This document shows positions 1-10,863 of a stretch of 64,000 bases of DNA, piece by piece. Positions within the stretch are counted from its first letter, which is position 1. The number at the start of each line of letters is the position of its first letter. Below the pieces are notes generated by a model. It searched no databases. It was not told the origin of the DNA and saw nothing but the letters and a program-made list of their open reading frames with translations. A program made the translations under genes and the position numbers. This DNA comes from Hyaloperonospora brassicae (lineage: Eukaryota > Oomycota > Peronosporomycetes > Peronosporales > Peronosporaceae), in NCBI GenBank assembly GCA_947650285.1, contig CANTFL010001211.1, positions 62,001 through 126,000 of the forward strand. Reading direction: 5' to 3'.

Positions 1-780
1 ACTCATTGCGCCAGGCCGTCAACAGCCCACATGTCTCGCACAGAAATCGAGGTGGCTGTAGTTGTGGTGGAGTGGTGATCGCTCTTTTGAGGAGTCAATC
101 CTAACTCTCCACTGGCGCCCGGACGACCGACTAAAGGAGGGGTACTCCGACTCCGTGTTCTTGATAGCCTCCCTCGCCTTGTGTACCCGTCGGTGGGGCG
201 GGTTGCATTCTTCCAGGTAGACTCGTGTCAATGGAAAAATTGACCGTGTATGTGATGGCGTCGAGTTTCGATCTCAGTGTGGAATTCTTCACACCGCGAT
301 CGGGGTTGATGTGATCTCGTGGAATTCTGCACGGGATCACTTTTGTACTTGTAGGGTGCTCGATATGAGTCACCCTGATCTGTAACAGATCGCCTTGTCC
401 AAATGTAGACCTTAATCCGCGAGCCTTCTGACGACTTGATCCGTCTCGCGATCTTGAGTCCTCAACCAAAAAGGGTTTCCTACTTCCAGTCGCAGTTGGG
501 GTGTGTTAAATTGTTCTTGATCCCTGGCCAAACAACCCAGGGACATCACTTGATTAGAGTATGTGACTTTTCCTTGACGTCGGGTGGCCAGTGATCCACC
601 CGGAGGAGAAGCCAACACGTGTACTTTGAAGCAAACTGAACTATATTTAATTTTTATCAATCAAACCCAACAACCTTATCCCTATCCCCATGTATTAGAC
701 ATCGCAGGCCACGCGTCGTTTCCACTAGGAGGTAGCAACCTTGTACTTGCGGGGCACACACCTGATCTTCTTGTCCGATC
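1..780 (-). other. Possible decayed coding relic, unrecognised
   Basis: Three overlapping minus-strand reading frames (about 412-660, 131-469 and 19-231) follow one another with frame changes, which is what a decayed coding sequence looks like. I do not recognise any domain in them. The stretch lies next to a GATC minisatellite and a Gypsy relic, so a transposon origin is likely, but this is inference. The window begins inside it, so its right-to-left extent is unknown. Confidence 0.25.
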
Positions 781-799
781 ACAGTCTCCTTTCTGGTCG

Positions 800-1145
800 C
801 CGATCGTATGGTGTAACCCACCCTAACCTGATCGCGATCGTATATCTGTTCACTGGTCGCGATCACATACCTGATCACTAATCACGATCTCGATCACATC
901 CCTGATCGCGATCGCCTTGCTGATCGCGGTTCACATGGTGTGGTCCACACCCACATGATCGCGATCGTAAACCTGATCGCTGATCGCTATCTTGATCACC
1001 TTCCTGATCGCGATCGCATTGCTGATCGCGGGTCACATGGTGTGGTCAATACCCACATGATCGCCAATCATGATCTCGATCACTTCCTTGATCGTGATCG
1101 CCTTGCTGATCGCGGCTTACTTCTTGATCGACTGATCGTCAGTGT
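800..1145. repeat. Degenerate GATC-rich minisatellite
   Basis: The core gatcgcgatc, itself a palindrome, and close variants (gatcacgatc, gatcgtgatc) recur many times. A longer unit containing tcacatggtgtggt, then acccacatgatcg, repeats near 928 and 1029, with a related block near 800. Successive units are therefore roughly 100-125 bp apart. Short ORFs across it only translate the repeat (DRD-type residues) and are not taken as genes. Confidence 0.75.
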
Positions 1146-1399
1146 TATCGCCCCCATGACGATAACCCTATCTCCATAACTCGAACCCTTCGTCCGTTGT
1201 TCTTTAGCCTGATATCGCACGTCCCATCCTGTCGGATCAGATGTCCGTTTTTTTCTAACCGTCCCGTAAACGTAATCCGACCAGTTGAGGGACCGGCTTT
1301 ACCAACCGTCTGCAAATACGGATGTAACTGAGCGTGATCACTGCTTGTATAGCGATTTTCAATGATCGCTTCACAAAGATATTTATTGCTGAAAGCCAA

Positions 1400-3140
1400 C
1401 CCATTCGTGGAGTACAAATTAAAACGTCTATGTCGTCGTGGCTGATGTGCTCTTGCTCTGGTCGGACATCGAGCCGACTGCGCAGTCTAGTAGTGAGAAT
1501 ACTACCACTGTTGCAACACTGATTAGTAACGTCCTATCGCCAAGTCCGCTCGACGACATGAGACAGGTGAAGAACAAGCTTAACTACTGTCACGCCTTAT
1601 TTAAAACGATAGAGTTCATCGCGTTCATTATTTCATTGCTCTCTACCGGCGAATTGGTGTTCATCGAACCGATACGCTACACGAGATTAAGAGCTATATC
1701 ATCCATCGATCTCCGGCAACGTTCCACTTTCGTAGATCTTAAATATGGTGATCTAGTATTTCAAATTATGTATAAGTGCCATGATGTTCCGCTTAGTAAG
1801 CTAATGTCCTCAAGGTGAGACATATCTCACGGCTGGTCAAGCCTTTTACTGGTCACACCAGCATTATATCTTGGGAGATTACATCCGTACTTTCGAGGTA
1901 CGAAACGGATGAAGCCTAGTACTATAACCGTTAAAATTTGTAGCCTCTAGCAATTCCGGCATAGTGCTGGAGCTTCAATTCCGCGGACTGCTTCTTTAAC
2001 ATTCCAGTACGGTCGCAAGAACAATGGTATTCGTGTGTTTGTTGATCGAATCAGCAAAATGTTCCATACCGTAGCTATACCGGAGTAGTTCACGTCAGAG
2101 GTCTATGCTCGTGTCGATATCGACATGTAGTTTCACCACTATGGATACCCCGTATACTCTTATATGATCGAGACCATTGGTCGACGAAAGTCTTAGCAAT
2201 CCTTGTTTCGTACAAAGTAGCTGAAGATAGATGAATACACGAAATGTGCCATGCATATTCTACAATCGATGATTTGACAGTAGACTAACGCGTTTGCGAT
2301 GTTGGAGTATATTTTTGCCGATGGTTTAAGTAGCCATCAACATGTCGTATACACCAACCACAAAATTCGCCTTCCTTCGTAAAATGCTGACGTCACTGAC
2401 TCGTCCCCTCATACGAGTGAGACACTTTTAGAGGGGAAAAGAAGTTGCTGAATAAGATTCTTATACGTCTTGACAAAAACATCACGCGCTGATACTTGTG
2501 TCAAAAAAACGAAAGTTTACTTTGATAAGATAAATCCGAAGAAGGCAAATCAGCATTGAAGTAAACTTAATTGCTGACCCAGTTCATCGTGCGATGTGCA
2601 TAGAAATAATATAAATAAAATGGCTATACTGCAAAGGGCAATGATACCCTCGATGAAGAAGATAATTTACTCACCACCTTTCACACAAGGCGCAGTAATA
2701 ATTCAGAAGAGTCTGCAGAAGGTTTTCTGCTGGCACGAGACTGATGGTCCGTTCCTACAAGCCTATATCCTCGTGAAAGCGATGGAATGTCAATATAGAA
2801 AAGCTATGACAAAGGGAAGATCATCGTTCAATATTGGATAAAAGATAATTGATTCTACAGTCGACGTTGAACGTGCTTCGATACAAAGTGACTTCCTTGT
2901 ATGGACGCAACTACTGTAAAAATACATTGGACAATTTCGTGTGCTGCGTCGTCTATACAGCGCATACAAGAATAAAATTCCACAAAAAGGCTCATTTATT
3001 CGACGTTCTACGTTTGCGTGGTCTCTCAAACTGTCTACAGGCCTCTTCAAACGGTAGTACAGGTACACATGCGCTTACGCAAATTCGCCTGATTTTTTTG
3101 GACCATCCAGGTGTCCAGCCTGGTAGTTACGGATAGAGAG
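1400..3140 (+). pseudogene. Decayed Ty3/Gypsy pol relic (RNase H end to integrase tail)
   Basis: The plus strand carries recognisable but broken Gypsy pol. Around 1438-1520 the translation (ADVLLLWSDIEPTAQS, SENTTTVATL) matches the segment after RNase H in the intact element at 7.8-8.5 kb. Near 1735-1900 come MYKCHD and the finger region of integrase. Around 1985-2200 the integrase core is present with in-frame stops. Near 2935-3040 there is a counterpart of the integrase tail motif KYIGPFRVLHR. Many stops and frame changes show it is dead. It is on the opposite strand from the intact element and much more diverged, so it is an older, separate insertion. Confidence 0.7.
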
Positions 3141-4368
3141 CGAAGCGTTCGACAATTACTTATATCAACAAAAAAAGCAAACTTAGTTCGATTGATTGCG
3201 CCATTCTTTGCTCGGTCGTTGACATGATACTACTCAGGACCGGAAAGATTCAGATATATGTTCTGTTTGTCTTCTAGATCCTCGCGCAACCGGACCTCTG
3301 CGCAACTCAGCTCATTAAAATTATTTAGCTCGACTGATGAGACGGTCTAAGTCTTTCCTTCACGAACACATCCACGGGCGGAATCGCACAATAATTGAAG
3401 TGTTCTAGTGAAGCATAGTTTGATTCATTGCGACGTGAAGGGACGTAGGACGAGTTACGTCGTTCGGTTGTGCGGGTAATTACCTTTTTGTGATTGCTGA
3501 GATTATAACTCCTATCAATGACGGACGATCATGGCCTCTTCTTTTGGTACAAAAAGCGTTTCCGACACTTTGTAAAGTCCCATCAGACAACGAATTCTCA
3601 ATGTGATCGTACAAAGTTTGCAAGGTCATACCTCCTTCGTCAATATTATGAAGATGAGTGCTTCAATACAGGGGGCCATGGAGAAATGTATCCTGAGGAA
3701 CTGATCAGGATTTCCATTAAACTTTGACGTTTATCGTCACTACAGATAGGTCTATCCTGTCTCTCGAGACAACCGTTAAACCATACCGCCTACCGGTTGG
3801 ACTACGTATCTTAGACCTACTGCAAGATGAAGTAATTTTGTTGCGTCATGATTCACAGCTGATGCAATACAATTGTGAAGAAACTTTGTTCCACGCTACA
3901 ACTACCTATTTGCCGTAATAGCTCTAAATTCCGCGAAACTATCGGTTCTATACAAATCGCATCGATAAGAAAAATGGTCTCATTGCAATAGTATATCGCA
4001 CTAAAGGTCAGGCGATGATTCATCAACAGATTGGGAACAGGAATTAATCCCGTAATAGTGGTCACATCAGGCCACTGCTTTACATATCTTTGTGATGGCA
4101 TCCACGGGTTATATTTAAAAGATAAATTTTGATGTTGAGGTCTATAATATTCTGCGTGGTGTCAACATAAAGACCGACATCACTGGCTTCGAGATCATTG
4201 GATAAGATCATTTCCTGGTCCTGTCTGGAACCAAACACTGTGCCTTTGTATACAAGAAAAGTAGTGGTGCCTAATTTTGGCTTGTAGTGTGATATTGCTG
4301 CAGATTTCGCTGCTGACAGGGGTGACAAAAATTCCGGTATTGGTGATATGATTGCGATTGACGAAGTA
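3141..4368. other. Unassigned repeat-flank DNA
   Basis: Only short ORFs without recognisable domains are present (for example 3518-3727 and 3724-3918 on the plus strand). The stretch may contain the 3' remainder of the older Gypsy relic. It ends at the left LTR of the intact element. I see no gene in it. Confidence 0.4.
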
Positions 4369-4759
4369 TGTAACGAGGCACACCCTTGCGTGAACTGAAC
4401 GCAAGGGTACCGGTGCCCCGACAGACGTACACAAGGCAAGCGAGGAAGCGTAGGTAAGGTAAAAGCAGAACTGTTATATTAATATAATTAAGTCTGTTAA
4501 CTACTGTCTCTCTGTTTGACTTAACTTAATTATGCTAATATAACTGAGTGTATGGTGATGTCTCGTCACCACTCATTGCGCGCGTCTTGCGGCGATTGTT
4601 GGGTTGATATCATCAAGATATCTTCCAATGAGCAGACTCTTTGGTCGACCCTTCGATATCACCACTTTGGTGATATTGTTCAAAGAATATTCAATTAATA
4701 TTCTTTATTGTCATTGTTTCTTTAATGACAATTTCCATGTAACGGGCTGCACCGTTACA
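4369..4759 (-). repeat. 3' LTR of the Gypsy element (left copy)
   Basis: Same 391-bp length as the copy at 11961-12351, with only scattered differences (for example aacgaggca against aacggggta near the start, gcaccgttaca against gccccattaca at the end). It has TG...CA ends and several internal hairpins: 4382-4390 with 4400-4408, 4656-4664 with 4668-4676, and 4682-4691 with 4697-4706. Confidence 0.93.
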
Positions 4760-4771
4760 TCACCCCCCTTA
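4760..4771 (-). other. Polypurine tract next to the 3' LTR
   Basis: On the minus strand this reads taaggggggtga directly upstream of the LTR start TGTAACGG. A purine run in this place primes plus-strand DNA synthesis in LTR elements. Confidence 0.7.
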
Positions 4772-4890
4772 GCTGATAGTCACCGTGTGACTATCGGAAA
4801 ATATAGCGGCCACCCGTTGGACACCATTGGGACAGGGAGCACTTGTTGAGTCCGTTCCATTCACTTTCTGCTTGACCTCGCATAGTTAAC

Positions 4891-6015
4891 ATGTCTATGC
4901 GAGGTGACTCAAGACCCGCACAGCCCGGTGCTGTTCCAGCCTCTGCGGCAGACGATTCGTTGTCTGCTGCTCCTTCTTCGCCTGCAGCAACAGGTGCTGC
5001 AGGTGCACGCGTTACAGCACCGCGTGCGCATGATGACCTCGACGTTGAGGTCATCTACTCTGGCGAGTCAGATGTGGCTGACCCGGGCAATGCTCCAGAG
5101 GCGTCTCGCTCACCGGCGACGCCTCAGTATTCGCCAAGGTCACTGACGAACGAACGGACTCGTGATTTGCATCACAGTCTATTTGGCAGTGATGACGATG
5201 ATCAGGGTGGTGAGGAATATTATTCCTTACCACCGCCGGCTCATGCCTCTTCGCACGAGCGTGATGACGATGGCGTGAGCCGTCGTCAATCTGGGAGCCG
5301 TGGTACCGACAAAGGTACCACTATGAAGCGTGATGAGCTGAAGCCGTGGCGTTTGCCCGAACGGCTCATCAATAGCTTGTCTCACGAGACAAGCCAACAC
5401 CATCGAATACCCTTATTCGATGCGACTAAGCTTCACGGCTTGAGTCCCAGCGCGAAGAACTTTCGCGCTGAAGAAGATTTTTATCTCGATGTCTTTCTTA
5501 GACATCGATGGTACAACGGCAACCAAAAGCGTGACAAAGCCTCGCTTTTGGCTGCGTGGAACGCGTTCGTCCAAAACGTAAACAATTTTGGACGAGAAGG
5601 GTGGCTCAAGAAACTTGAGACGACACGCCTCAGGTTCGAAAAGCGAACGCTAACCGGTGCCAGGTACCGGTTGCACTGTTTGTCGAGTGAGGCAGACATT
5701 CCTTGCCTCACATCGGGAGACCCTTGTGCGAGTTGTGTTGACAACTCGCAGCGTGCACAGAGGGACGTGTATCCCCTAAGTTCACCCTGGGGAAGGGCAC
5801 ACATCTCGGCTGAGATGCGTGACGCGATTGCAAACGTGCAATCCATCTACAAGCGCCAAAAGCGCGTGTTTACCGATGGGCCCTCGATCCAATCGGATGA
5901 GTCTCGTCATACTGGCGGACGAGACCTTCAACGTCCATCAACAGCTGAGAGCAAGGCTCCCAGCTGTTCCAAGAGTGTGGACCCCCCGCCACTGGACGAG
6001 GTAGCTCGTCCTTGA
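4891..6015 (+). CDS. Antisense ORF A of the Gypsy element
   Basis: A 374-residue ORF running against gag and pol, starting 131 bp inside the 3' LTR. I do not recognise a family. Residues 1-130 are disordered, rich in Ser, Ala, Pro and Asp (GSDDDDQGGEEYYS). Residues about 150-300 look folded, with RLPERLINSLSHETS, EEDFYLDVFLRHRW and EGWLKKLETTRLRFEK. A small Cys cluster follows (CLTSGDPCASC). The ATG lies in the loop of an 11-bp-arm hairpin, 4875-4885 with 4895-4905. Opposite-strand ORFs between integrase and 3' LTR are known in some plant Gypsy elements (Tat/Retand type), but I see no sequence likeness to them. The frame ends about 90 bp before the remnant leading into ORF B, so this may be the first part of a longer gene. 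Confidence 0.7.
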   Translation: MSMRGDSRPAQPGAVPASAADDSLSAAPSSPAATGAAGARVTAPRAHDDLDVEVIYSGESDVADPGNAPEASRSPATPQYSPRSLTNERTRDLHHSLFGSDDDDQGGEEYYSLPPPAHASSHERDDDGVSRRQSGSRGTDKGTTMKRDELKPWRLPERLINSLSHETSQHHRIPLFDATKLHGLSPSAKNFRAEEDFYLDVFLRHRWYNGNQKRDKASLLAAWNAFVQNVNNFGREGWLKKLETTRLRFEKRTLTGARYRLHCLSSEADIPCLTSGDPCASCVDNSQRAQRDVYPLSSPWGRAHISAEMRDAIANVQSIYKRQKRVFTDGPSIQSDESRHTGGRDLQRPSTAESKAPSCSKSVDPPPLDEVARP

Positions 6016-6149
6016 TCCTGAATCGCCACGGTGATCCAAGATACGCTCCAATAGAAAGCGTTGACCACCGTGAGCATCCACCAAAGGATGTGGTGGATGA
6101 GTAAAGACCTCCTCCAGATGATTCGGTTCACCATCTCGACCCTCACGAG

Positions 6150-6497
6150 ATGGATCGCGCGATCGTTGAATTGCGCAATGATTTAGAGCACGAGAGGGAC
6201 AGACATTACGCTCTGACTGACTCTTTGCGAAAGAAACGCAAAGAGCACGACGCGAAACGTGCGAAGGACCGCGCTGAGTATGCGGTCGCACGGCGGCAGA
6301 TCGAGCGCGACGTCCGCTCCTTCTTTAGCGATCTGGCGACAGCTCGCGGGGAGATATCTCGGTTGAGTTCCGAGGTATCATATCTGCGCGACCAGACGGA
6401 TCGTCTGGAGCTCGAACGCAAAAACTTGATGGATGTTCTTGAACGTGGGGGCTATCTTCATCGGAATAAGAAGGCTCGTACTGACAGTACGGCCTGA
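6150..6497 (+). CDS. Antisense ORF B, coiled-coil protein (probable 3' part of ORF A gene)
   Basis: A 115-residue, highly charged, helix-forming protein (VELRNDLEHERDRHYAL, REISRL-type heptads, SSEVSYLRDQTDRLELERK) that should be a coiled coil. Reading its frame backward from the ATG gives coding-like sequence from 6021, interrupted by one TAA at 6102-6104. ORF A stops at 6013-6015 in another frame. The simplest reading is one ancestral antisense gene of about 530 codons, now broken by one frameshift near 6010-6020 and one stop. Its last part overlaps the integrase tail on the other strand. The function is unknown. Confidence 0.6.
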   Translation: MDRAIVELRNDLEHERDRHYALTDSLRKKRKEHDAKRAKDRAEYAVARRQIERDVRSFFSDLATARGEISRLSSEVSYLRDQTDRLELERKNLMDVLERGGYLHRNKKARTDSTA

Positions 6498-7182
6498 GTC
6501 GCCTCACGCAAAACGTAGGATGCGTGCGCATCTTACGTGGCAATTCGAGTGTTTATGCATTGCCCTTGCGATGCAACACTCGAAATGGCCCAATGTACTT
6601 CGGCAGTAGTTTACTACTACCGACACTAGTGACTGCATGTCCAGGTAAGTTTACCGTAGACAGTAGTACTAGGTCGTTAACCTTAAATGAAAGAACATTT
6701 GCTCTTCCATTCTTGTCTGCGTTCCGTTTCTGACGGTCCACCGCATTTGCGATGAAGTCCTGAACGAAACGGACTACCGCTTCTCGAGTCAGCAGGAAGT
6801 TCTCTGCTGACTCTTTGTTTTGTCTTTCAGTGCGCTTCGTGCGCACTGCTAAGAGATTGCTCTCTTCTTCAGCGAGGTTGTCTTCTTCCTCGCTGGCATA
6901 ATCGTTGACGATGCTAAATATACCAGCATCGTCATCATCATCCGAGTAAATAATAGCGTCATCGCTATTATTGAGATGATCTTCTTCATCGATGTCGACC
7001 TGATCGACATCGGCATCATACGTGACGACGTTAGCGTCGACACGTGATGATCAAGAGCCAAAACGGTTTTTGCTCGAGCGAGTCCCCCCCCTTATCCAAG
7101 AGTCATACTCTAGACGGGAGGGCACACGTGGATGGCGTATACCATTCAAGTAAAACGGTGTGTGCTGTGTTGAGGCATGCAC
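6325..7182 (-). pseudogene. Pol: integrase C-terminal region with an acidic insert
   Basis: After the stop at 7183 the homology goes on through QHTPFYLNGIRHPRVPS. It then passes a very acidic stretch (about 6860-7040, with SDDDDDAGIF and ASEEEDNLAEEESN) and reaches the normal tail at 6553-6846 (FIANAVDRQKRNADKNGR, KVNDLVLLSTVNLPG, KYIGPFRVLHRKGNA). It ends in a further frame at 6325-6543 (PRKMRTHPTFCVRRLRPY). The last part lies opposite antisense ORF B at 6150-6497, so the two genes overlap tail to tail. At least one frame change near 6553 breaks it. Confidence 0.75.
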
Positions 7183-7875
7183 CTAATTATTGATGGCGAA
7201 TTCCACCATGGGTAGGAATGCGCTCCAACTCGAAAACGAGTGGACATATCCTCGAAGAATCTCTTCGAGGACACGGTTCGCACGTTCCGTCTGACCATCT
7301 GTTTCGGGATGGTCAGAAGCGGACATCTCTAATCGTGTTCCGAGAGAACGGAACACGGTTTGCCAAATTTCCTCCGTGAACCGAGGGTCACGGTCGGATA
7401 CAAGTTCACGGGGTAACCCGTGGAGTCTAAAGACCGTGTCGAGAAAGACACGAGCACAACCTTGAGCCTTGATCGACTCAGGGACAGCAGCAAGATGGAC
7501 CATCTTGCTGAATCGGTCAACAATCACAAGAATAACATTATTCTTGTGAGCGTCTTTGGGAAACCCGAAGACGAAGTCCACTGAAACGGACTGCCAGCAC
7601 TCTGTCGGAACAGGCAGAGGGTGCAATGGCGCACGGGATGAAGGACTGAGCTTCACCCGTTGACAAACCTCACAAGCACGTATGTACTTGCGGACAAACT
7701 GATACTGGCGTGGCCAGTAAAAGTCACGACTTAAGGTGAGGTAAGTCTTTTCTCTCCCACGATGACCACCTGTTGGGGAATCGTGACACTCGTACATGAT
7801 GCGTGAACGCAAATCATCATGAGCGGGGAAGACGGCACGAGGCGTGTCGCCGGCAACAGCTGTATAATACAGCAA
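7183..7875 (-). pseudogene. Pol: integrase zinc finger and catalytic core
   Basis: The frame contains the HHCC finger (MYECHDSPTGGHRGREKT, then CEVCQRVK). The catalytic core follows with VDFVFGFPKDAHKNN for the first Asp, LVSDRDPRFTEEIW for the second, and HPETDGQTERANRVLEE for the Glu, so the DDE triad is complete. It ends at VEFAINN with a TAG stop. Translation beyond the stop (VHASTQHTPFYLNG) continues a normal integrase, so that stop is a single break. Another shift near the run of eight C at 7084-7091 is likely. Confidence 0.87.
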
Positions 7876-8467
7876 TTCGTTGCGTGTACGTATACCGATC
7901 CGAGGAGGATCGGTACAAAGCCGGTAAATCTTTCAATGATTTACTGGATGGAACGAACAGATGATCCATTAATCGCAAAAGATCCTTATCTTCTGCGTAT
8001 GCCTTTCGTACGTCGCCAAGTAAGCTTGACGACGGAACACTGTCTCTCAGTGTCGCAACAGTGGGCTTATTCTCACTGTTGGATTGTGCGTTCGGCTCGA
8101 AATCGGGCCGGCGCGAAAGCGCATTAGCGACGACATTAAGTCGTCCTGGTTTATACTCCACGGAGAAGTTGTACTCCGCGAAGAAAGACAGCCACCTCGC
8201 CATTCTCTGCGAGAGGTGTGGGCTGTTTACGGCCGTGCGTGGTGACGCCTGGTCCGTATAGACAACAAACGGTCTATCTCCCAAGAGATAGACCCGGAAC
8301 TTAGCCAGTGCATATTTCATGGCAAGGAGTTCCTTGTCATTTACTGGGTAATTGCGCTCAGCTGACTGCAGCTGACGCGACTGATAACAGATGACGCGCT
8401 CTGCGCCATCTGCATCGAATTGCATTAACGCACAGCCGATCGCAAAATCCCTGGCGTCACAGACCAC
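7817..8467 (-). pseudogene. Pol: RNase H domain and linker of the Gypsy element
   Basis: A 216-residue open segment. It begins in the RNase H fold (VCDARDFAIGCALMQ, where the first catalytic Asp is expected). It continues with NYPVNDKELLAMKYALAKFRVYLLGD and FVVYTDQAS, then EYKPGRLNVVANALSRRPDF, the conserved end of Gypsy RNase H. The domain degrades RNA in RNA/DNA hybrids during reverse transcription. The frame changes near 7860-7875 into the integrase frame. Inside it lies a 10-bp-arm hairpin, 8271-8280 with 8285-8294. Confidence 0.85.
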
Positions 8468-8562
8468 ATGGAATGGTCTGTCCTGAATGCAATCGCCAAG
8501 ATCGGCGATTGCATCAAGCTTTGCTTGATACCCTCAAAGGAACGCTGGCACTCAGCGTTCCA

Positions 8563-10711
8563 TTACCACTTGATATTTTTCTTGAGCAAGCAAGAAGGAT
8601 GAACAGTCATCTCGGCGTAGTTGCGCGAGTACTTGTGCAAGTACGCCGCTAGCCCAAGGAACTTCCTTAGTCCCTTGACATCGACTGGCACTGGCCAGTC
8701 GGTGATCGCCTTGATCGTTCCGGGATCAGGGCGTACGCCGTGTTTACCCACGATTTACCCAAGAAGTGATATTTCGCTAGCCGCGAATATACACTTCTTG
8801 AGGTTTGCGTACAACTTATGCTTGCGCATAGGTTGAAGAACCTGACGAACGTGAGTTCTGTGGACTTCAACGTCCGTCTTTCCGTCGATAGCCCGGCTAT
8901 GGACGAACACATCGTCGAAGTAACTCGGTACGAAGTCTCGCACCGGTCTTAACAGATTTGTGACACATCTGTTGAATGTTTCAGGGGCATTGCTCAGCCC
9001 CTGTGGCATAACTAGCCACTCCCACAGCATCCCGCTGGGGGGTGACTCACTGCCGTGAACGGGATGTCCCGTTCACGCAAAAGGATCTGATAGAACCCAT
9101 CCATCAGATACATGGACGAAAAGATGGTACTCTTTGACATACCATCTATGATTACGTCCTTCCTCGGTATCGGCGTCTGAGCCGGTACCGTTGCAGCATT
9201 CAACTTGTTGAACGCGTGCACTATCCGCCATCCTCCTGTGGCCTTTCGCACACAGAAGGTCGGAGAGCTGTGAGGGGATGTTGATTCCCTCACATGGCCC
9301 GCTGCTAAGCGATCGACAAAGAACTTGTCGATCGCTAGCACTTGTTCACGAGGCAGTGGCCACTGCTTCATGACACAGTGCTTCAAGCCCGGTTTGAGCT
9401 CGATCTCGTGTCGAGTGCCTTTGTCCTTAGGCAACTTGCAAGGTACGGATTCTGGGAATACGTCCTTGAATTCGATCAAATCCTTATACAAAGGATTTGC
9501 CTGAAGTGACTCCCAGGATTGAGACGTGTATCGCTCAATCCGAGTCTTTTCATCGAGGACACTTTCGTCCATCGATGAGCTGCTGAGAACCCGTTCGTTC
9601 TCAGCAAACACTTTTGCCGACCGAATATCGGCCACATACTCATCCTCTGTGACGAGTATGCAGATCTGCTTGACTTTGCCACTACGCAGATCACGCAAGA
9701 ACCGCTTCGGTTCTAGCGTTAGCAACTGAGTTATCTCCAAAGTTAACTTCGGAGGCACAATCAGATCAAGCGTATAAGCGCCTACGCTTGATCCGTCATT
9801 AACCAAGACGTTCAACGTCTCGGTTTCTTCCTGGGAACTTGCTTCCACAGGTTGCTGAAGGCCTAATCCTTCAGCAAGTGACTCTTGAGGAATTCCTTCC
9901 TCAAGTACGTGGGGACTTATTCCCTCGACGTCTTCTGACTGTGGCTGTGCAACCACAGTCAGGCACCGATCCTCTACGGTCGACACTCTAGTCGATCTAG
10001 GATGTCCATGTTGCCCTTTGAAGGCAACAGGTTTCTTTCTTCTAAGATGCTGCCCGCTACGCATACATCCATGTCCCGGTCCACTCGACTTATTCGTGTG
10101 GTGGACCTTCGGCGCCGCCTGTACTTCTGTACAGCCGCCGGGAGCTTGCTCCACAGTGTAGTGATCAACCACACTGTGATCTTGTGCAGTCGTGCTAACG
10201 ACCGAACCGCAAGTGAGGCCATCGCACTCACTCGCAGAACATCCACACGCTTGTGGACGCTCCAAGATGTTCATCAGATGGTCATCTGATGAACAAGTGG
10301 CGGGCATCTTCACAGATCGATGCTGCCAGCTCACCCTTGGCTCGTAATTTCTGAGCCAAGGTAACACCAGGATGACATCAAATTTGTCATCCAGATCTAG
10401 TACGATGAAGTCATCATCGTACTGTTCTCCCTCTAACGTGTAGTGGATTCCGACTACACGTTTCTTAAAGGTAATCGATGCGCCTGTTGCAAGTCGCACC
10501 GTCACCTCGTATGGGGAATGTCGCGCTCAACGAACTTGAGCCTACGACCCTCTAGTGACTGGCGACGAACAAAGTTGTTCGACGCTCCACAGTCTACTAG
10601 GGCACGAAGCGACAAATCATTTGTCGCTTCCAACTTCAAGGTGACGAGCGAAACGTCATCACCAGGTGCAGAGACACACAATGATTGTGTATCTGGAGCA
10701 ACTTTCGTCAA
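8563..10711 (-). pseudogene. Pol: aspartic protease and reverse transcriptase, frame-broken
   Basis: Protease starts in one frame (10502-10711, active-site motif LVDCGASNNFV, with Cys where Ser or Thr is usual) and continues in another (9012-10505, DDKFDVILVLPWLRNY). A linker of about 200 residues follows. Reverse transcriptase begins with KDVFPESVPCKLPKDKGTRH, then GGWRIVHAFNKLN, and changes frame near 9037-9042, a run of six G on the plus strand. It goes on at 8755-9030 with WLVMPQGLSNAPETF and the catalytic YFDD, then 8563-8751 with the RT/RNase H connection LRKFLGLAAYLHKY. The breaks leave no full-length polyprotein as sequenced. Because one lies in a homopolymer, a sequencing indel is possible. 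Confidence 0.85.
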
Positions 10712-10863
10712 GAGATTTTCAAATTATCTTGAGGTTGCTGGATCAGTTGGGCGCTCCGCCCCTACTGACCCCGACCATTTTTTGATGGTCCGTCTTGATG
10801 TTGCGGCTTCGCAACAGCGCTGGACCCACGCCCATTGCCCTTTCTGGCAATTTGTCGTCCATT

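Noticed and set aside
800..1145. CRISPR-like array
   Set aside because: The repeats are degenerate and contiguous without unique spacers, no cas genes exist, and the host is eukaryotic.
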